From positions 21,745,635 to 21,809,634 of the forward strand of contig NC_135566.1 in NCBI RefSeq assembly GCF_964340395.1: a stretch of DNA of 64,000 nucleotides. The letters run 5' to 3'. Source of the DNA: Glandiceps talaboti (taxonomy: Eukaryota > Hemichordata > Enteropneusta > Spengelidae). Below the pieces are notes generated by a model that saw nothing but the letters and a program-made list of their open reading frames with translations, did no database searches and had not been told where the DNA came from. The translations under genes were made by a program, and so were the position numbers. This document shows, one piece after another, positions 36,703-46,895 of the stretch. How positions within the stretch are numbered: position 1 is the stretch's first letter; the number at the start of each line of letters is the position of its first letter.

Positions 36703-37245
36703 CTGTATATCAAATTTCAAAACATACACAACAGATTAGCAAGTGTTTTTTCAATGATTGTTATACATATACTAAATTGTCCTAATTCAACATAAAACAC
36801 CAAATCACACTAGTTGTGCTAAAAAATGAAACGATAAAATGGAATGCCCACTAAGTCAGCATACATGACATAACTTAACATAAGAAATGTACAGGAATGA
36901 CATTACCTTGTTAGCACTATTGATGAGGGTCAGGACATAACCTTTCTTCATGGACGCCTCGCGAGGACTCTTCTCGACATAATCGTTCACGGCAAGTACA
37001 CATTCCTTGCCTACCAGTACATCATTACCAATGGGGGCTTCTTGTTGCTGTACCATAAACAATATAGTAAGAATTTAGCAATGTGCTAACATATTTACAA
37101 ACCTAATATTCTGGGAAATACTATATATACATGTACATACAAAATTCAAGTCCTGTATATCAAATTTCAAAACATACACAACAAATTAGCAAGTATTTTT
37201 TCAATATACTGATATTTTCCTAATTCAACATAAAACACCAAATCA
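36703..37245. repeat. direct repeats flanking SH3 first-half exon copy 2
   Basis: The intron segment CCTGTATATCAAATTTCAAA then ACATACACAACA.ATTAGCAA occurs at about 36,703-36,792 and again at 37,144-37,245, with the roughly 345-bp exon block between them. Confidence 0.8.
36907..37047 (-). CDS. alpha-spectrin SH3 domain, first-half exon, copy 2
   Basis: A second 141-nt exon in tandem with the 38.8 kb copy, with the same splice sites and phase 0 to 0. It encodes [20 protein letters not shown] then [16 protein letters not shown]. It is closer to the family consensus ([15 protein letters not shown]) than the other copies but shares AVNDY. Equal length and phase would allow mutually exclusive use with copy 1. 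It is flanked by about 90-bp direct repeats of intron sequence (about 36,703-36,792 and 37,144-37,245). Confidence 0.92.
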
Positions 37246-38040
37246 TAGTATGAAAGCCATCTCTATATGGCTTCTATCACACTGCACACTCAAACAAACT
37301 ATATACTCAACATTAATATTGAGAATGCCAACATTCTGATGGTCCAGCCACAGTGGTTTTAAAGGGGTGAAGGAGGGTCATAGATATACATTCACATGAA
37401 CATGTGACTATAGTACCCAAACCCTTAACAAGGAGTCAGAACATATATGGTCGATATAATTATTGGTTAAGTGCATAGATTGAAAAGTGACTTAGTACAG
37501 TCTATAATAGTTTCTGGTGTTATTATATCCAACCATCTCTGCATTATCAGTCACCTCAATGTGGCGCTACCTCCTCCAATTATCACCATGAAGATGACAC
37601 AGAACATTCATAATGTAAATCACACTGTCCGCATGGAAGACCTCCACAGTATACTAGCTCCATCTGAACATTTAACAGCCTAGGATCTCGACATTAAATT
37701 CAAATGGTAAGTCATGCGGCAGTAAAGCCGCAGAGACTTTCATCTTGTCGAAGTGATCTTTGGTATAATTCTATAAACGACTGAGAAGGCAAAGCGACAA
37801 TGTCGTCATGCTGAGCACTTATGGCGAAAGACAAATTTGACAGTTCATAAACAATTATATCAGGATGCAAAGAACCACATAACAGATCTTCTACATAACG
37901 CCAAAACTGACTACTTCAGCCAAAAAATCCCAGAGTCAATCAAGCAAGCAGATATTTAGTGTGACTAATTTACTACTTCGTAAGGAAAAGAGTTCTCCCA
38001 TTCCGACACTGTTTCCTCTCCTTGAATTGCCAAAACAGTT

Positions 38041-38413
38041 TGTATGTATGTATGTATGTATGTATGTATGTATGTATGTATGTATGTATGTATGTATGTA
38101 TGTTTGTACGTACGTACGTACGTACGTACGTATTTATGTATGTATGTTTGTACGTACGTACGTACGTACGTACGTTTCACGTACGTATTCATGTATGTAT
38201 GTTTGTACGTCGTACATACGTACGTACGTATATAACTATTTATGTGTGTATGTACATGTATATAATTGTTTATGTGTGTATGTATGTATGTATGTATGTA
38301 TGTATGTATGTATGTATGTATGTTTGTATATAATTGTTTGTGTGTGTGTATGTATGTATGTATGTATGTATGTATGTATGTAGTATGTATGTATGTATGT
38401 ATGTAGGTATGTA
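38041..38413. repeat. compound (TATG)n/(TACG)n microsatellite
   Basis: Runs of TATG alternate with runs of TACG and short TTTATG interruptions over 370 bp. It encodes only YVCM-like low-complexity peptide. Confidence 0.97.
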
Positions 38414-38429
38414 TCTGTCTGTGTTCATG

Positions 38430-38671
38430 TGTTTTTTGACCCCAATGACACACCAATGGTAAGATCATTTTGACTTGAACAATAATTTTCTCAACTAGAC
38501 ACCCGAGGTAATACATCTAGTAGTATATATCATGGCGTGTGCGCACGCACGCATGCACGCACACATACACACACACCCACACACACAGATTGACATACAC
38601 AGAGACAGACAGAGACACTTAGCAATGCCTATAACACTAATGAATCTTATCAGTTCAGTTGTGCTAAAAAA
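38430..38671 (+). mobile_element. family B right-end fragment beside SH3 exon copy 1
   Basis: It retains AAGATCATTTTGACTTGAAC, a compound CACG/CACAC/CAGACAGA run and the end AGCAATGCCTATAACACTA...CAGTTCAGTTGTGCTAAAAA. From about 38,540 on it is nearly the same as 51,620-51,775, including the unusual CACCCAC and GACATACACAGAGACAGACA runs. Confidence 0.85.
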
Positions 38672-38751
38672 ATGAAACGATAAAATGGAATGGAATGCCC
38701 ACTAGTCAGCATACATGACATAACATAAGAAATGTACAGGAATGACATTAC

Positions 38752-38892
38752 CTTGTTAGCACTATTGACGAGATTCAGGACGTCACCTTTCTTCATGGAC
38801 GCCTCACAAGGACTCTCCTCGACATAATCGTTCACGGCAAGTACACATTCCTTGCCTACCAGTACATCATTACCAATGGGGGCTTCTTGTTG
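38752..38892 (-). CDS. alpha-spectrin SH3 domain, first-half exon, copy 1
   Basis: A 141-nt exon (47 codons), phase 0 to 0, in the expected place after the pre-SH3 repeat. It encodes [20 protein letters not shown], then [20 protein letters not shown] and LVNSANK. The SH3 pattern KELVLALYDYQEKSPRE.TMKKGDILTLLNSTNK is clear, but the ALYDY motif reads AVNDY, losing a ligand-contacting tyrosine. The exon ends at the usual family boundary before the DWW motif. A repeat family B hairpin end lies about 80 nt past its donor. Confidence 0.93.
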
Positions 38893-39165
38893 CTGTACCA
38901 TAAACAATATAGTAAGAATTTAGCAATGTGCTAACATATTTACAAACCTAATATTCTGGGAAATACTATATATACATGTACATACAAAATGCTCAAAAAG
39001 TTTGTTCATCTACTACAATAGGAACAGTTTTCACTAACAACAAATAATACTGTAGTTCAGTAAGCTCAGAATGGTATACATGTAGGTACAATGAACAAAG
39101 TCAATTTTTACAGTAAAACTTTATAACATAATGTCATAGCTGTCATCTAGTCTCAATAGACTTAC

Positions 39166-39258
39166 TCTACATTCCATGGCTTGATTTCTCAAGGCATCAA
39201 TGACGGTTCTGTATGCTATCAAGTCTGACATCAACACTTCATGTTTCTTCAACAAAGA
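39166..39258 (-). CDS. alpha-spectrin exon, second part of the pre-SH3 repeat
   Basis: A 93-nt exon (31 codons) between a TTTGACAG acceptor and a perfect GTAAGT donor, phase 0 to 0, encoding SLLKKHEVLMSDLIAYRTVI then DALRNQAMECR. It follows the 42.3 kb exon in frame and corresponds to ALLKKHEALMSDL...IQALREQAQSCR, which directly precedes SH3 in the family. The intron between the two exons is about 3 kb, most of it a DNA transposon. Confidence 0.93.
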
Positions 39259-40434
39259 CTGTCAAATAAACCATACAAATATGTATTTTACCAAACTGTT
39301 ATATTAGATTAGATGTATCCACCGTTGTCTTAAAAACAGACAACCTGCTACAGCAGTGCAGCACATAAAATGAGGATTTACTAATATACAACACAAACCT
39401 GGTCAGTGGTAACAATTCCAAACTTTCTCACTACATTTTGGCTTCTGTTTTTACCTAATCATAGTATAGACCTGCATAATTAGCTGCATAAATTACTCCA
39501 TCATTTACCAATAACTTGTTATACATCAGTAGCAATGGACAATGAACAACAAGCTACATGTACAAAGTCCACTACTATATTCAAAACATAACAATTTCCT
39601 CAACCAAACAAAAAAGACAATGTCAGATTACTGACTGTATGCCTACCTCTAAAATCATACATTTCAAGATTAATATCAAATGTCAAAGTTTTCCTCAATT
39701 TCAACCAGAGCAATGAAGGATGAGGTAAGGATGATAGATTGTTGGTTGCTTCTACATCAGAACTTCACGTTGTTACTGGTGTGCCTCTAATATCCAAATT
39801 TCAACTTACAACCAATTACAGTCATCGCAGTAATTTCCCGGACAGCAAACTACTGATGTTGCCAGCTAATTAATGTACAATAGAGTTCGATCGACAATTA
39901 CCGAGACACATGTTTATATTGTAACTGATGTCGCTGCATCCTTAGGCCTTTCTTGTTTATTAGAACAGTGGGGTAGCGCCACGGGTGAAGTCATAAAACT
40001 TTGTCCGGAAGAAACCATTTCATGTACAGGTTATAAGTTGGCATAAACATATTTGTATTTATATACTCAACTTTACTATCACACTTTGGTAAGCTTGCTA
40101 ATCTTTATTTAACACCATCAATGTGTAAAAAAAAAACCCATCAAAGTCGGTAACTAATCATAAATATTGTTATTATGATTGATGTACCACACTGCCCACC
40201 CCTTCAATGAATCGGCCTTCCATGTAATGTTTATGAGGTTCACTCAAACCATGTCTTATACTAGCTGCAATAACTGCATGTAGCGTGTAGTGACGTGGTT
40301 TTAAGGGTTCTATCCTCTGTTTTTGTGCCTTTTTTCTGTTCCAATGTTTGACTGGAAGCAATCGCTAGAATTTCTCTAACGGCAATTGTCGAACCAAACT
40401 TACGTGAAATATTAGGAGGCTAAGACATGTTAAT

Positions 40435-40635
40435 TTGTTATTTCAACCACTGTATTGCCCAGAATTTAACACGTGTCAGATATATTTTCGTCATGTGAAA
40501 AGATACCTTATATTAGAGCACACGATGTCTTCGCCAACATATTTACAGAAACTGCTATCAAAGAAGTTGTTGCCAAGACAGCACCGTAAATATTCTCTTT
40601 TTGTGGATTTCCTTTGTATTGACTCTTGGTTATAA
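40435..40635 (+). pseudogene. DDE transposase C-terminal fragment
   Basis: It reads LFQPLYCPEFNTCQIYFRHV then KRYLILEHTMSSPTYLQKLL. The pattern P.Y.P..N..E..F..[LIV]K..L is the last catalytic block of Tc1/IS630-type transposases; here the position of the catalytic Glu after N.. is Gln. Upstream catalytic blocks were not found in frame. Confidence 0.6.
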
Positions 40636-41286
40636 GTCTAATGCTACATTTAGGCCGACATATGAGCCTCACAGCCATAGAAGTTCAAACACTATGAGCA
40701 CTGGAGGTACATGTATCTGTGAATATATCATTTGTGTAAAAGTTGTTATTGATGTCTACATTTTAGATACTTGTTCTTGGGTTTTAATTTTACGATATTT
40801 CTATCTTGAAGTTTTTCAGTGCCATTTGAATGTGAATGTACTCAGAAAAGTAATGGAGTAACTGGGGGAACCCGTCTCATTTTACATATGCAAGTCAGAT
40901 GGAGTAACGTAATTAATAAATGCAGGTAGTTCTAAACATCACTTATTACGTACAATTAGTGTTCAGTAGGATTTTTTTTTCGTTTGGTTTACTCATTGAC
41001 AAATATTTCATAGCAGATGACTGATGTGCAATGTGAAATTGATAACATATATTGTGTCATTTCACCAGTGCAGTACATGTTTGGAAGTTGAGTATTGCGT
41101 GAATCATTTTTTACTTTTCTACCAGTGAATGTCTACACCACACTAATTCCTCTGAAGATTTTGTAAATTAACTCAATCATTGGTCACTTAAAATAAATTA
41201 AAGTAAAGACGATACGAGATATTTGATACATACTGATATTGTTATACATTGTATGTACAGTAACAGACATGCACACAGTGCACAGA

Positions 41287-41466
41287 TCACATACGAAAGT
41301 GCAAATTTGCCACCATAACAACGAAAGGCTTAGCATTTGAAGTATTTCGGAAGGCACAATTTGCCTGCTGTCTCGTTGCGATATTAGCAGTTTGTTCATC
41401 ATTTCCATCACTCCTACCTGGCTTACTAGCCGGAGAAAAGAAATTAGTTATCTGTTGTTTACTCAT
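41287..41466 (-). CDS. small open frame, 59 codons, unknown
   Basis: It begins MSKQQITNFFSPASKPGRSD and ends VANLHFRM. The N-terminus (K-Q-Q-I-x-x-F-F) resembles a degenerate PCNA-binding box, a feature I associate with some transposon-encoded and replication proteins. It lies inside the Tc1/mariner-like element. Too short to name. Confidence 0.3.
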   Translation of the reverse strand: MSKQQITNFFSPASKPGRSDGNDEQTANIATRQQANCAFRNTSNAKPFVVMVANLHFRM

Positions 41467-42264
41467 ACTGAAACCGGCAATGGTTCTCCGCTGTGTAGGC
41501 TATCTGCTGTACTATATTGGCATGTCAAACAATCATGATTTGAGAATTAGAGACGTTGAATGACAGGAGCAAACGGAGTAGCGAATAAAATCTAAAAACC
41601 AGAAAATGGCAAAATTATGTCGAAATCAAAGGCTTGCCAACAGTCATGTAGAAGAAGAATGATCCTATCAAATTTGTCTACACGGTTCATTGCTATCTAA
41701 TGGAAGTGTCAATCAAAATTAATGTCAACAACGTTGTCTATCTGTATGCTTTGATACATTCAGAGCCAGAGTACATCAGTCCAGACTATGTCAATCGGGA
41801 TATTTAGTCTACAATGCGAAGTATAAATTACTTGCAAGTGTGACCTTCAAATGTGTTGGTAAAAAATTACCGGCAACTTCTTAGGCTAGTTACTTTATGA
41901 ATAGCGTTTCAAGAAAACGCATGCATGCATCTTTTTTTATACGGTGATACCGTGACCTAGGATATTTCTATACACATCTCAAAAACTTTTTTGTTCTTAT
42001 ACTCATGATACAGCAAGCAGTCACGCCATTCAGAAAGTATATGTACTTGAAATTTGTTGAGCCATTTGTGTAAACATTGTAACATAAATACAGAAACGAG
42101 TTTCTGCTGAGTCAGCATGTGTCCACATCAGTTACAAAACACACACGTGTCTCGGTAATTGTCAATTTAACTCTCAATATTGCTCACTAATTAGCTGGCA
42201 ACATCGTTAAGTTGCTGTGCGGGAAATTACTGCGATGACTGTAATTATTTAGTTTTTGTCTTAC

Positions 42265-42414
42265 TTTAGCTTCAACTTCATCTTTACCATAGTCATCGCT
42301 ACTCACAATACGTTCCTTCTCCTTCATCCAGGACTCTGCTTCTTTGGCATCAGCAAAATACTGGTGTACTTGTAAGGAGTAGTCTAAATCTTGTTTACGT
42401 TGGTATGCTTTGTC
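42265..42414 (-). CDS. alpha-spectrin exon, first part of the pre-SH3 repeat
   Basis: A 150-nt exon (50 codons) between a TTGTAG acceptor and a GTAAGA donor, phase 0 to 0. It encodes DKAYQRKQDLDYSLQVHQYF followed by ADAKEAESWMKEKERIVSS and DDYGKDEVEAK. The QRRQDLEDSLQ...YFADANEAESWMREKE pattern is diagnostic of the alpha-spectrin repeat that leads into the SH3 insertion. It looks intact. A Tc1/mariner-like element ends about 17 nt beyond its 5' splice site motif. Confidence 0.93.
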
Positions 42415-43083
42415 CTACAACAAATCACAGTCAATATTTTCATTATTACTTCTTTGTTAGTATAGAGGCTATCAGTGCCTCCAATTCTCAAGATTTCTCT
42501 TTTTCAGGGTCAGTTCAATGAGAAATCATGAACCAAAAGTTGTTCATGCAAATGAGTAAACCACCAATTGTTAGAATGATGTCAACAGTGTAGTAAGTAC
42601 CATCCTGATATGACAAATGTACCATAATTGGGCATTCCCCCTGTAAACATTAACTTATTATTGGCAAATTCTGAGATTGATTAACAAAGACATCATATGA
42701 TGTTAATGACTGTGTGGCTGGCTATGTTTTAATCTGAAATTTTATCTATCTCAGTATCTCAGACAGCTAGACATGAGAAGAGATTCAAAGTCATATCGCT
42801 TACACTACTTTTTCACATACAACCTTGACTTTCTGTTCTCAGTAGTTGAGTAATAGAAATATGAATTGTATTCCTTCTCATACACATAATTTAAAGATTT
42901 CTCGATAACAATTATATCAACAATTGAATGGGACAGTCTGACCCAGAAATAGCTTCAGCATACTGAATTCAAAAATTGGGGGTTGCACAATACGAGTTGG
43001 TGACAGGAAATATTGATTAGTGCCTTCGTATTGTTGCAGTATGTTTAAAGGGTTCATTTATTTAGACAAAATTTAAACAAGAA

Positions 43084-43190
43084 ACAAGTCATTCAGAATG
43101 ACATAGTCCCCACTATGATTGGGTTTTAAAGAACTGGCAGTTTATGTTGTCATTTTCTTGATATCACTATTCTGATCACTAATGATCGAA
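43084..43190 (-). mobile_element. family A terminal fragment
   Basis: ACAAGTCATTCAGAATGACA, then CATAGTCCCCACTATGATTG and GAACTGGCAGTTTATGTTGT. Its interior is broken by the L1-like insertion that follows. Confidence 0.8.
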
Positions 43191-43207
43191 CACAACGTCA
43201 ACACTTT
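43191..43207. repeat. target-site duplication, left copy
   Basis: CACAACGTCAACACTTT; the partner at 45,811-45,827 differs at one base. Confidence 0.8.
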
Positions 43208-45810
43208 TTTTTCCTTTTTTTTTGTAATTTAAGGTATTTTATTGGATGTTATTTGTAAAGATATACATGTCATGTTACATTCCAGTTCTCAACAGAGCAA
43301 TGTTTACATTGCAATCCATTACCATTTATGATACATATGGAATGAGGGGGGTCCATTTCTTTAGAAAAGGTATGAGTTTGTGGTTTTTCTTTGCGATAAA
43401 GTGTTCATACTTATAAAGTAGTTTAAATTGGTTGTACAGTTCTCTGAACACAGGAAGGGATTCCTTTCTTTTACAGGAGTAAATGTATTTTCTAACTATA
43501 AGGCTTATGAAATTGAGTAAAAGTGTCTCATCTGGGTCTGACAAAATTAGGCAGATTTTGCTAGGAACAGCCCTTAACTTAAGTGCTTTGCCCCATACAG
43601 TTATTATTGCTTCCCAGATACCAATAGTGTGTTTACAGTTGTAAAATAAGTGTTCTATGGTCTCTGAGACCGCATGACAGAAGCTACAGAGGTTTGTGGG
43701 GAACTTTACTGGGTTTAATTTGTACAGTTTCTCGTTTGTGTACAGTATATTATGCAGAATTTTAAACTGGAACGCTCTTGATTTGCTATCGACTGTGACT
43801 TTGAGAATTTGTTTAATACATTTTATGCCATTGCAGTAGGCCAACTCCCAGGTCTCTTTCAAGTTTCTTTTCACTGCTTGGTTTGGTAAATTTTCTGTCG
43901 ATGAGTTCTGACTTTAGTTTGTGTTTTGTGATTATCCTCTATAGGAGTTGCAATACCTGATATGTTCATGCAGACATCATCTATATAATCATCTATATTC
44001 TTTAGATTTTCTGGAATCGCATGTAAAATGCCTATCCACTTTAGTTTGAAAATGGGGGATAGTTCAGAGAGTGCCAGCTCACGCCATGGTATAATTCCAT
44101 TTTCCATATACAGATCTGAAATTCTCATTATACCATGTTCAACAAATTCTGGATAGTAAATTGACATTCCCCCTATCTTTATATGTTTGTTGTTCCAAAT
44201 TATTTGATTGAATTCTCCATAGAAGTCCTCTGTCACACTGGCCCACGACTCCATACATTCCTTCCAAAAGGGTGTACATCCACCAATAATAGGTAGGGTG
44301 TTTATATTGTAATTACATTTGAAGATCAATTTTCCTCCTATTTTCTCTAATGCTTTTTTCACAAATGTTGTCCAGGGTTGAGTGAAGTCAGGGTTCAAGA
44401 ACTTCTTTATTAGGATACGTTGTTGTTTTTTCATTATGGTCAGGTCTGGTACCCCTAGTCCACCTTAGTCCACCTTGGCCCACCTCCCCTATCAGGGTTT
44501 TCCTTGCAACTTTGTCCCGTCCATCCCAGAGGAAGTTGAAGATCAACTTATTTATGTTTTGGAGAACATCTTTTGGGAGCACAGCACAATTTAATATATA
44601 TGAAAACTGAGACACAGCCAAAGTTTTAATGAACTTTCACAAAAAGGGAAAGTTTTCTTGTTTTCCAAGTGTTTATGACACTTTTCATTTTATTTAGTGC
44701 TGTTCTACTATTTAATATTTCAACCTCCCTCTGGTTGTACGCGAAATAGACTCCAACAATTTTGACAGGGGTGGTAGGCCATCGTACCCCAAACTTTAAC
44801 TCCCCTCTCCCCTTCCATGGGCCAAGCCACACCCCTTCCGTCTTCTCTGTGTTAACCTTCAGACCAGAGCACGACTGGAATTTCTTTAACACTTGAAATA
44901 GCACCTCAACGGATTTTTCACAGGTCAAAAAACAAGTCAATCAAATCATCCGCAAATGCACTTTCTTTCATTTCTATATCAGCACACTTTATGCCATGGA
45001 TATCTCTGTTGGTTCTTATGGCGACTAGCAATGGTTCAAGAACTAGTATAAATAACATTGGCGATAAGGGGTCTCCTTGTCTGATCCCACGGCCTAATTT
45101 AAAATATCCAGTGCTATACCCATTGTTCATCACACAGCTTTCTATATTATTATACATTGCCCTTATCCAGCCGATAAATCTAGGGCCAAAATTGTATCTC
45201 CGGAGTACCCTGTATAAAAATTCCCAGTCTACACTATCAAACTCTTTTTCGAAATCAATTGCCAAGAGTATAGCCGGGATCTCAAATTTGTTGGTAAAAT
45301 GAAAAATCTCGTCAATTAACCTTACATAGTCACCTATGTTACTCCCCTTTACAAAAGCATTTTGGGAAGAGCTAACAATGTTTGGGAAGAGCTTTTGAAG
45401 TCGTTTTGACAGGGATTTCGACACCAGCTTCATATCAACATTAATTTAAGGATATTATTGGTCTCCAGTTCTTCAACAATTGTCTGTCCTGACCCGGTTC
45501 TTCAATTAGTGTAACTATACTTTGTTTCTGTGAGACTGAGAATTCCCCTACATTTTGTACCTCAATGGCAGTGTTAAAAGAGTCCATTACCAATTTACTA
45601 ACTAATGGCCAGAAATGTTTATAGAATTCTACAGTTAACCCATCGTTACCAGGGGATTTGTTCTCCCTCATGGTGCCAGTGTACTGAATACTTCTCCTGG
45701 AGATAGTGGTGACTCCAAGAGGGTCTGTGCATCCATGTCAAGTTGGGGAATATTTGGGTTATCAAGTATATTCCTACATTCCTCCTCATCAAAGGCCTGC
45801 TTTGAGTATA
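43208..45810 (-). mobile_element. L1/Tx1-like LINE, 5'-truncated and decayed
   Basis: The minus strand carries a non-LTR reverse transcriptase in at least five frame-shifted pieces. In order: LSPGEVF; KSPGNDGLTVEFYKHFWPLV; NWRPI..LN; VSSSQNAFVKGSNIGDYVRL; AIDFEKEFDSVDWEFLYRVL (first catalytic Asp); GIRQGDPLSPMLFILVLEPL; SAFADDL (catalytic DD); GLKVNTEKTEG; then thumb and C-terminal region with the zinc-knuckle-like CSFCHAVSETIEHLFYNC. The endonuclease domain is absent. The 3' end has AATAAA and an A-rich tail (poly-T at 43,203-43,222). Flanking 17-bp direct repeats confirm a complete 5'-truncated insertion, in the same orientation as the spectrin exons. Confidence 0.93.
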
Positions 45811-45827
45811 CACAACATCAACACTTT
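45811..45827. repeat. target-site duplication, right copy
   Basis: CACAACATCAACACTTT, one mismatch to 43,191-43,207. Confidence 0.8.
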
Positions 45828-45924
45828 AAAAAAAGGTATATGAGGCTGTTATACTTTTTTGACGACGCTGAAGAATGCTAGTCGAAAGTCTGCAGCATCG
45901 TGTACAGTGTTTTTGCTAAGGTTT

Positions 45925-46034
45925 GGGAACCCCGGTAACAGAAAGGGGAAAGAGGTAAAACTGGTAGTGCTTCCCATGCAATGTATCATAGTTTAGGTGG
46001 GGAACCCCGGTAAAATGATGTGGGAACCCCGGTA
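45925..46034. repeat. three copies of GGGAACCCCGGTA
   Basis: Copies at 45,925, 46,000 and 46,022, with other purine-rich text between; a TACCTACTTACCG follows. Meaning unknown. Confidence 0.7.
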
Positions 46035-46289
46035 GATTTTACCTACTTACCGCCCTTAAATAAAACACTGGTGTAATTCACATGTACTGTACATGCAGAT
46101 ATCAATGTATAGTTTTTTCACCTGTTGTCAGTTCACACTTCGTCTTTATAAATAGTCGAGTATTTGTCATTATTGTAATTAATGGTCGTCTACATTGAAA
46201 TTTTAATACTTCATTCATTATCTTTGAAATCAATACGCCCATGTGGGCAGAAAATGAAAGTACAATTATTAAAGTGAGTGTGTGTGGGG

Positions 46290-46895
46290 GTCAAGCATTT
46301 GCATATCACTGATACATGTTATGAACAATTCTTGATCTAAGCACCACTAAGAATGTTCCCATCAAATTTTAACCCAATCTACTCAATAAATTTGGCATTA
46401 TTTATAGATTTTTGACCAAAAACACACTGATTAGATTGTCATGTCATTAATATTTCTTAATATAAATACCCTGAAGAACGTTCCAACCAAATTTCAGTCC
46501 AATCTGTTCAGTAGTTTTGGAATTAAACATTTTTCACCAAAAAGACACATTTTGAGACCTAATTTGCATATCACTGATGGGATCATCTGATCCTGAACAT
46601 TTCTTAATTCAAATGCTCTAAGAATGTTCCCATTAAATTTCAGGCCAATCTGCCCAGTAATTTTTTAATTAAAGGTTTTAAGGTTTTTGACCAAATATCG
46701 TGTTTTTTTACCCAAATCACATCGGTAGTAGGATCATTTTGATTTGATCAATTTCCCAACTAGACACCCAAGGTAATATACCCACCAAATATCATGGCAA
46801 TCGGTCCAGCGGTTTTTGACTTTAAGTTGTTTACACACAGACAGACAGACAGACAGACAGACACTTTGCCATGCCTATAGCACTACTATGAGGTT
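46290..46895 (+). mobile_element. family B element, copy 5, left-truncated
   Basis: It starts within the ATTTGCATATCACTGAT blocks and continues through three TTTTTGACCAAAA modules to GGCAATCGGTCCAGCGG, a (CAGA)n run at 46,839-46,864 and TGCCTATAGCACTACT, where it ends. Confidence 0.8.

Larger units (their letters stand above)
39819..42241. mobile_element. Tc1/mariner-like DNA transposon, decayed
   Basis: Inverted ends CAGTCATCGCAGTAATTTCC extend about 140 bp inward with good similarity (GATGTTGCCAGCTAATTA, GACAATTACCGAGACAC.TG, TTGTAACTGATGT). They are flanked by TA on each side, and the CAGT start plus TA duplication fits Tc1/mariner. A piece of DDE-like transposase lies at 40,435-40,635. 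The element fills most of the intron between the two pre-SH3 spectrin exons. Confidence 0.82.

Noticed and set aside
37961-38516. Frames of 100-180 codons with YVCM or IHTYIHTY repeats
   Set aside because: Low-complexity translation of the TATG/TACG microsatellite on both strands.
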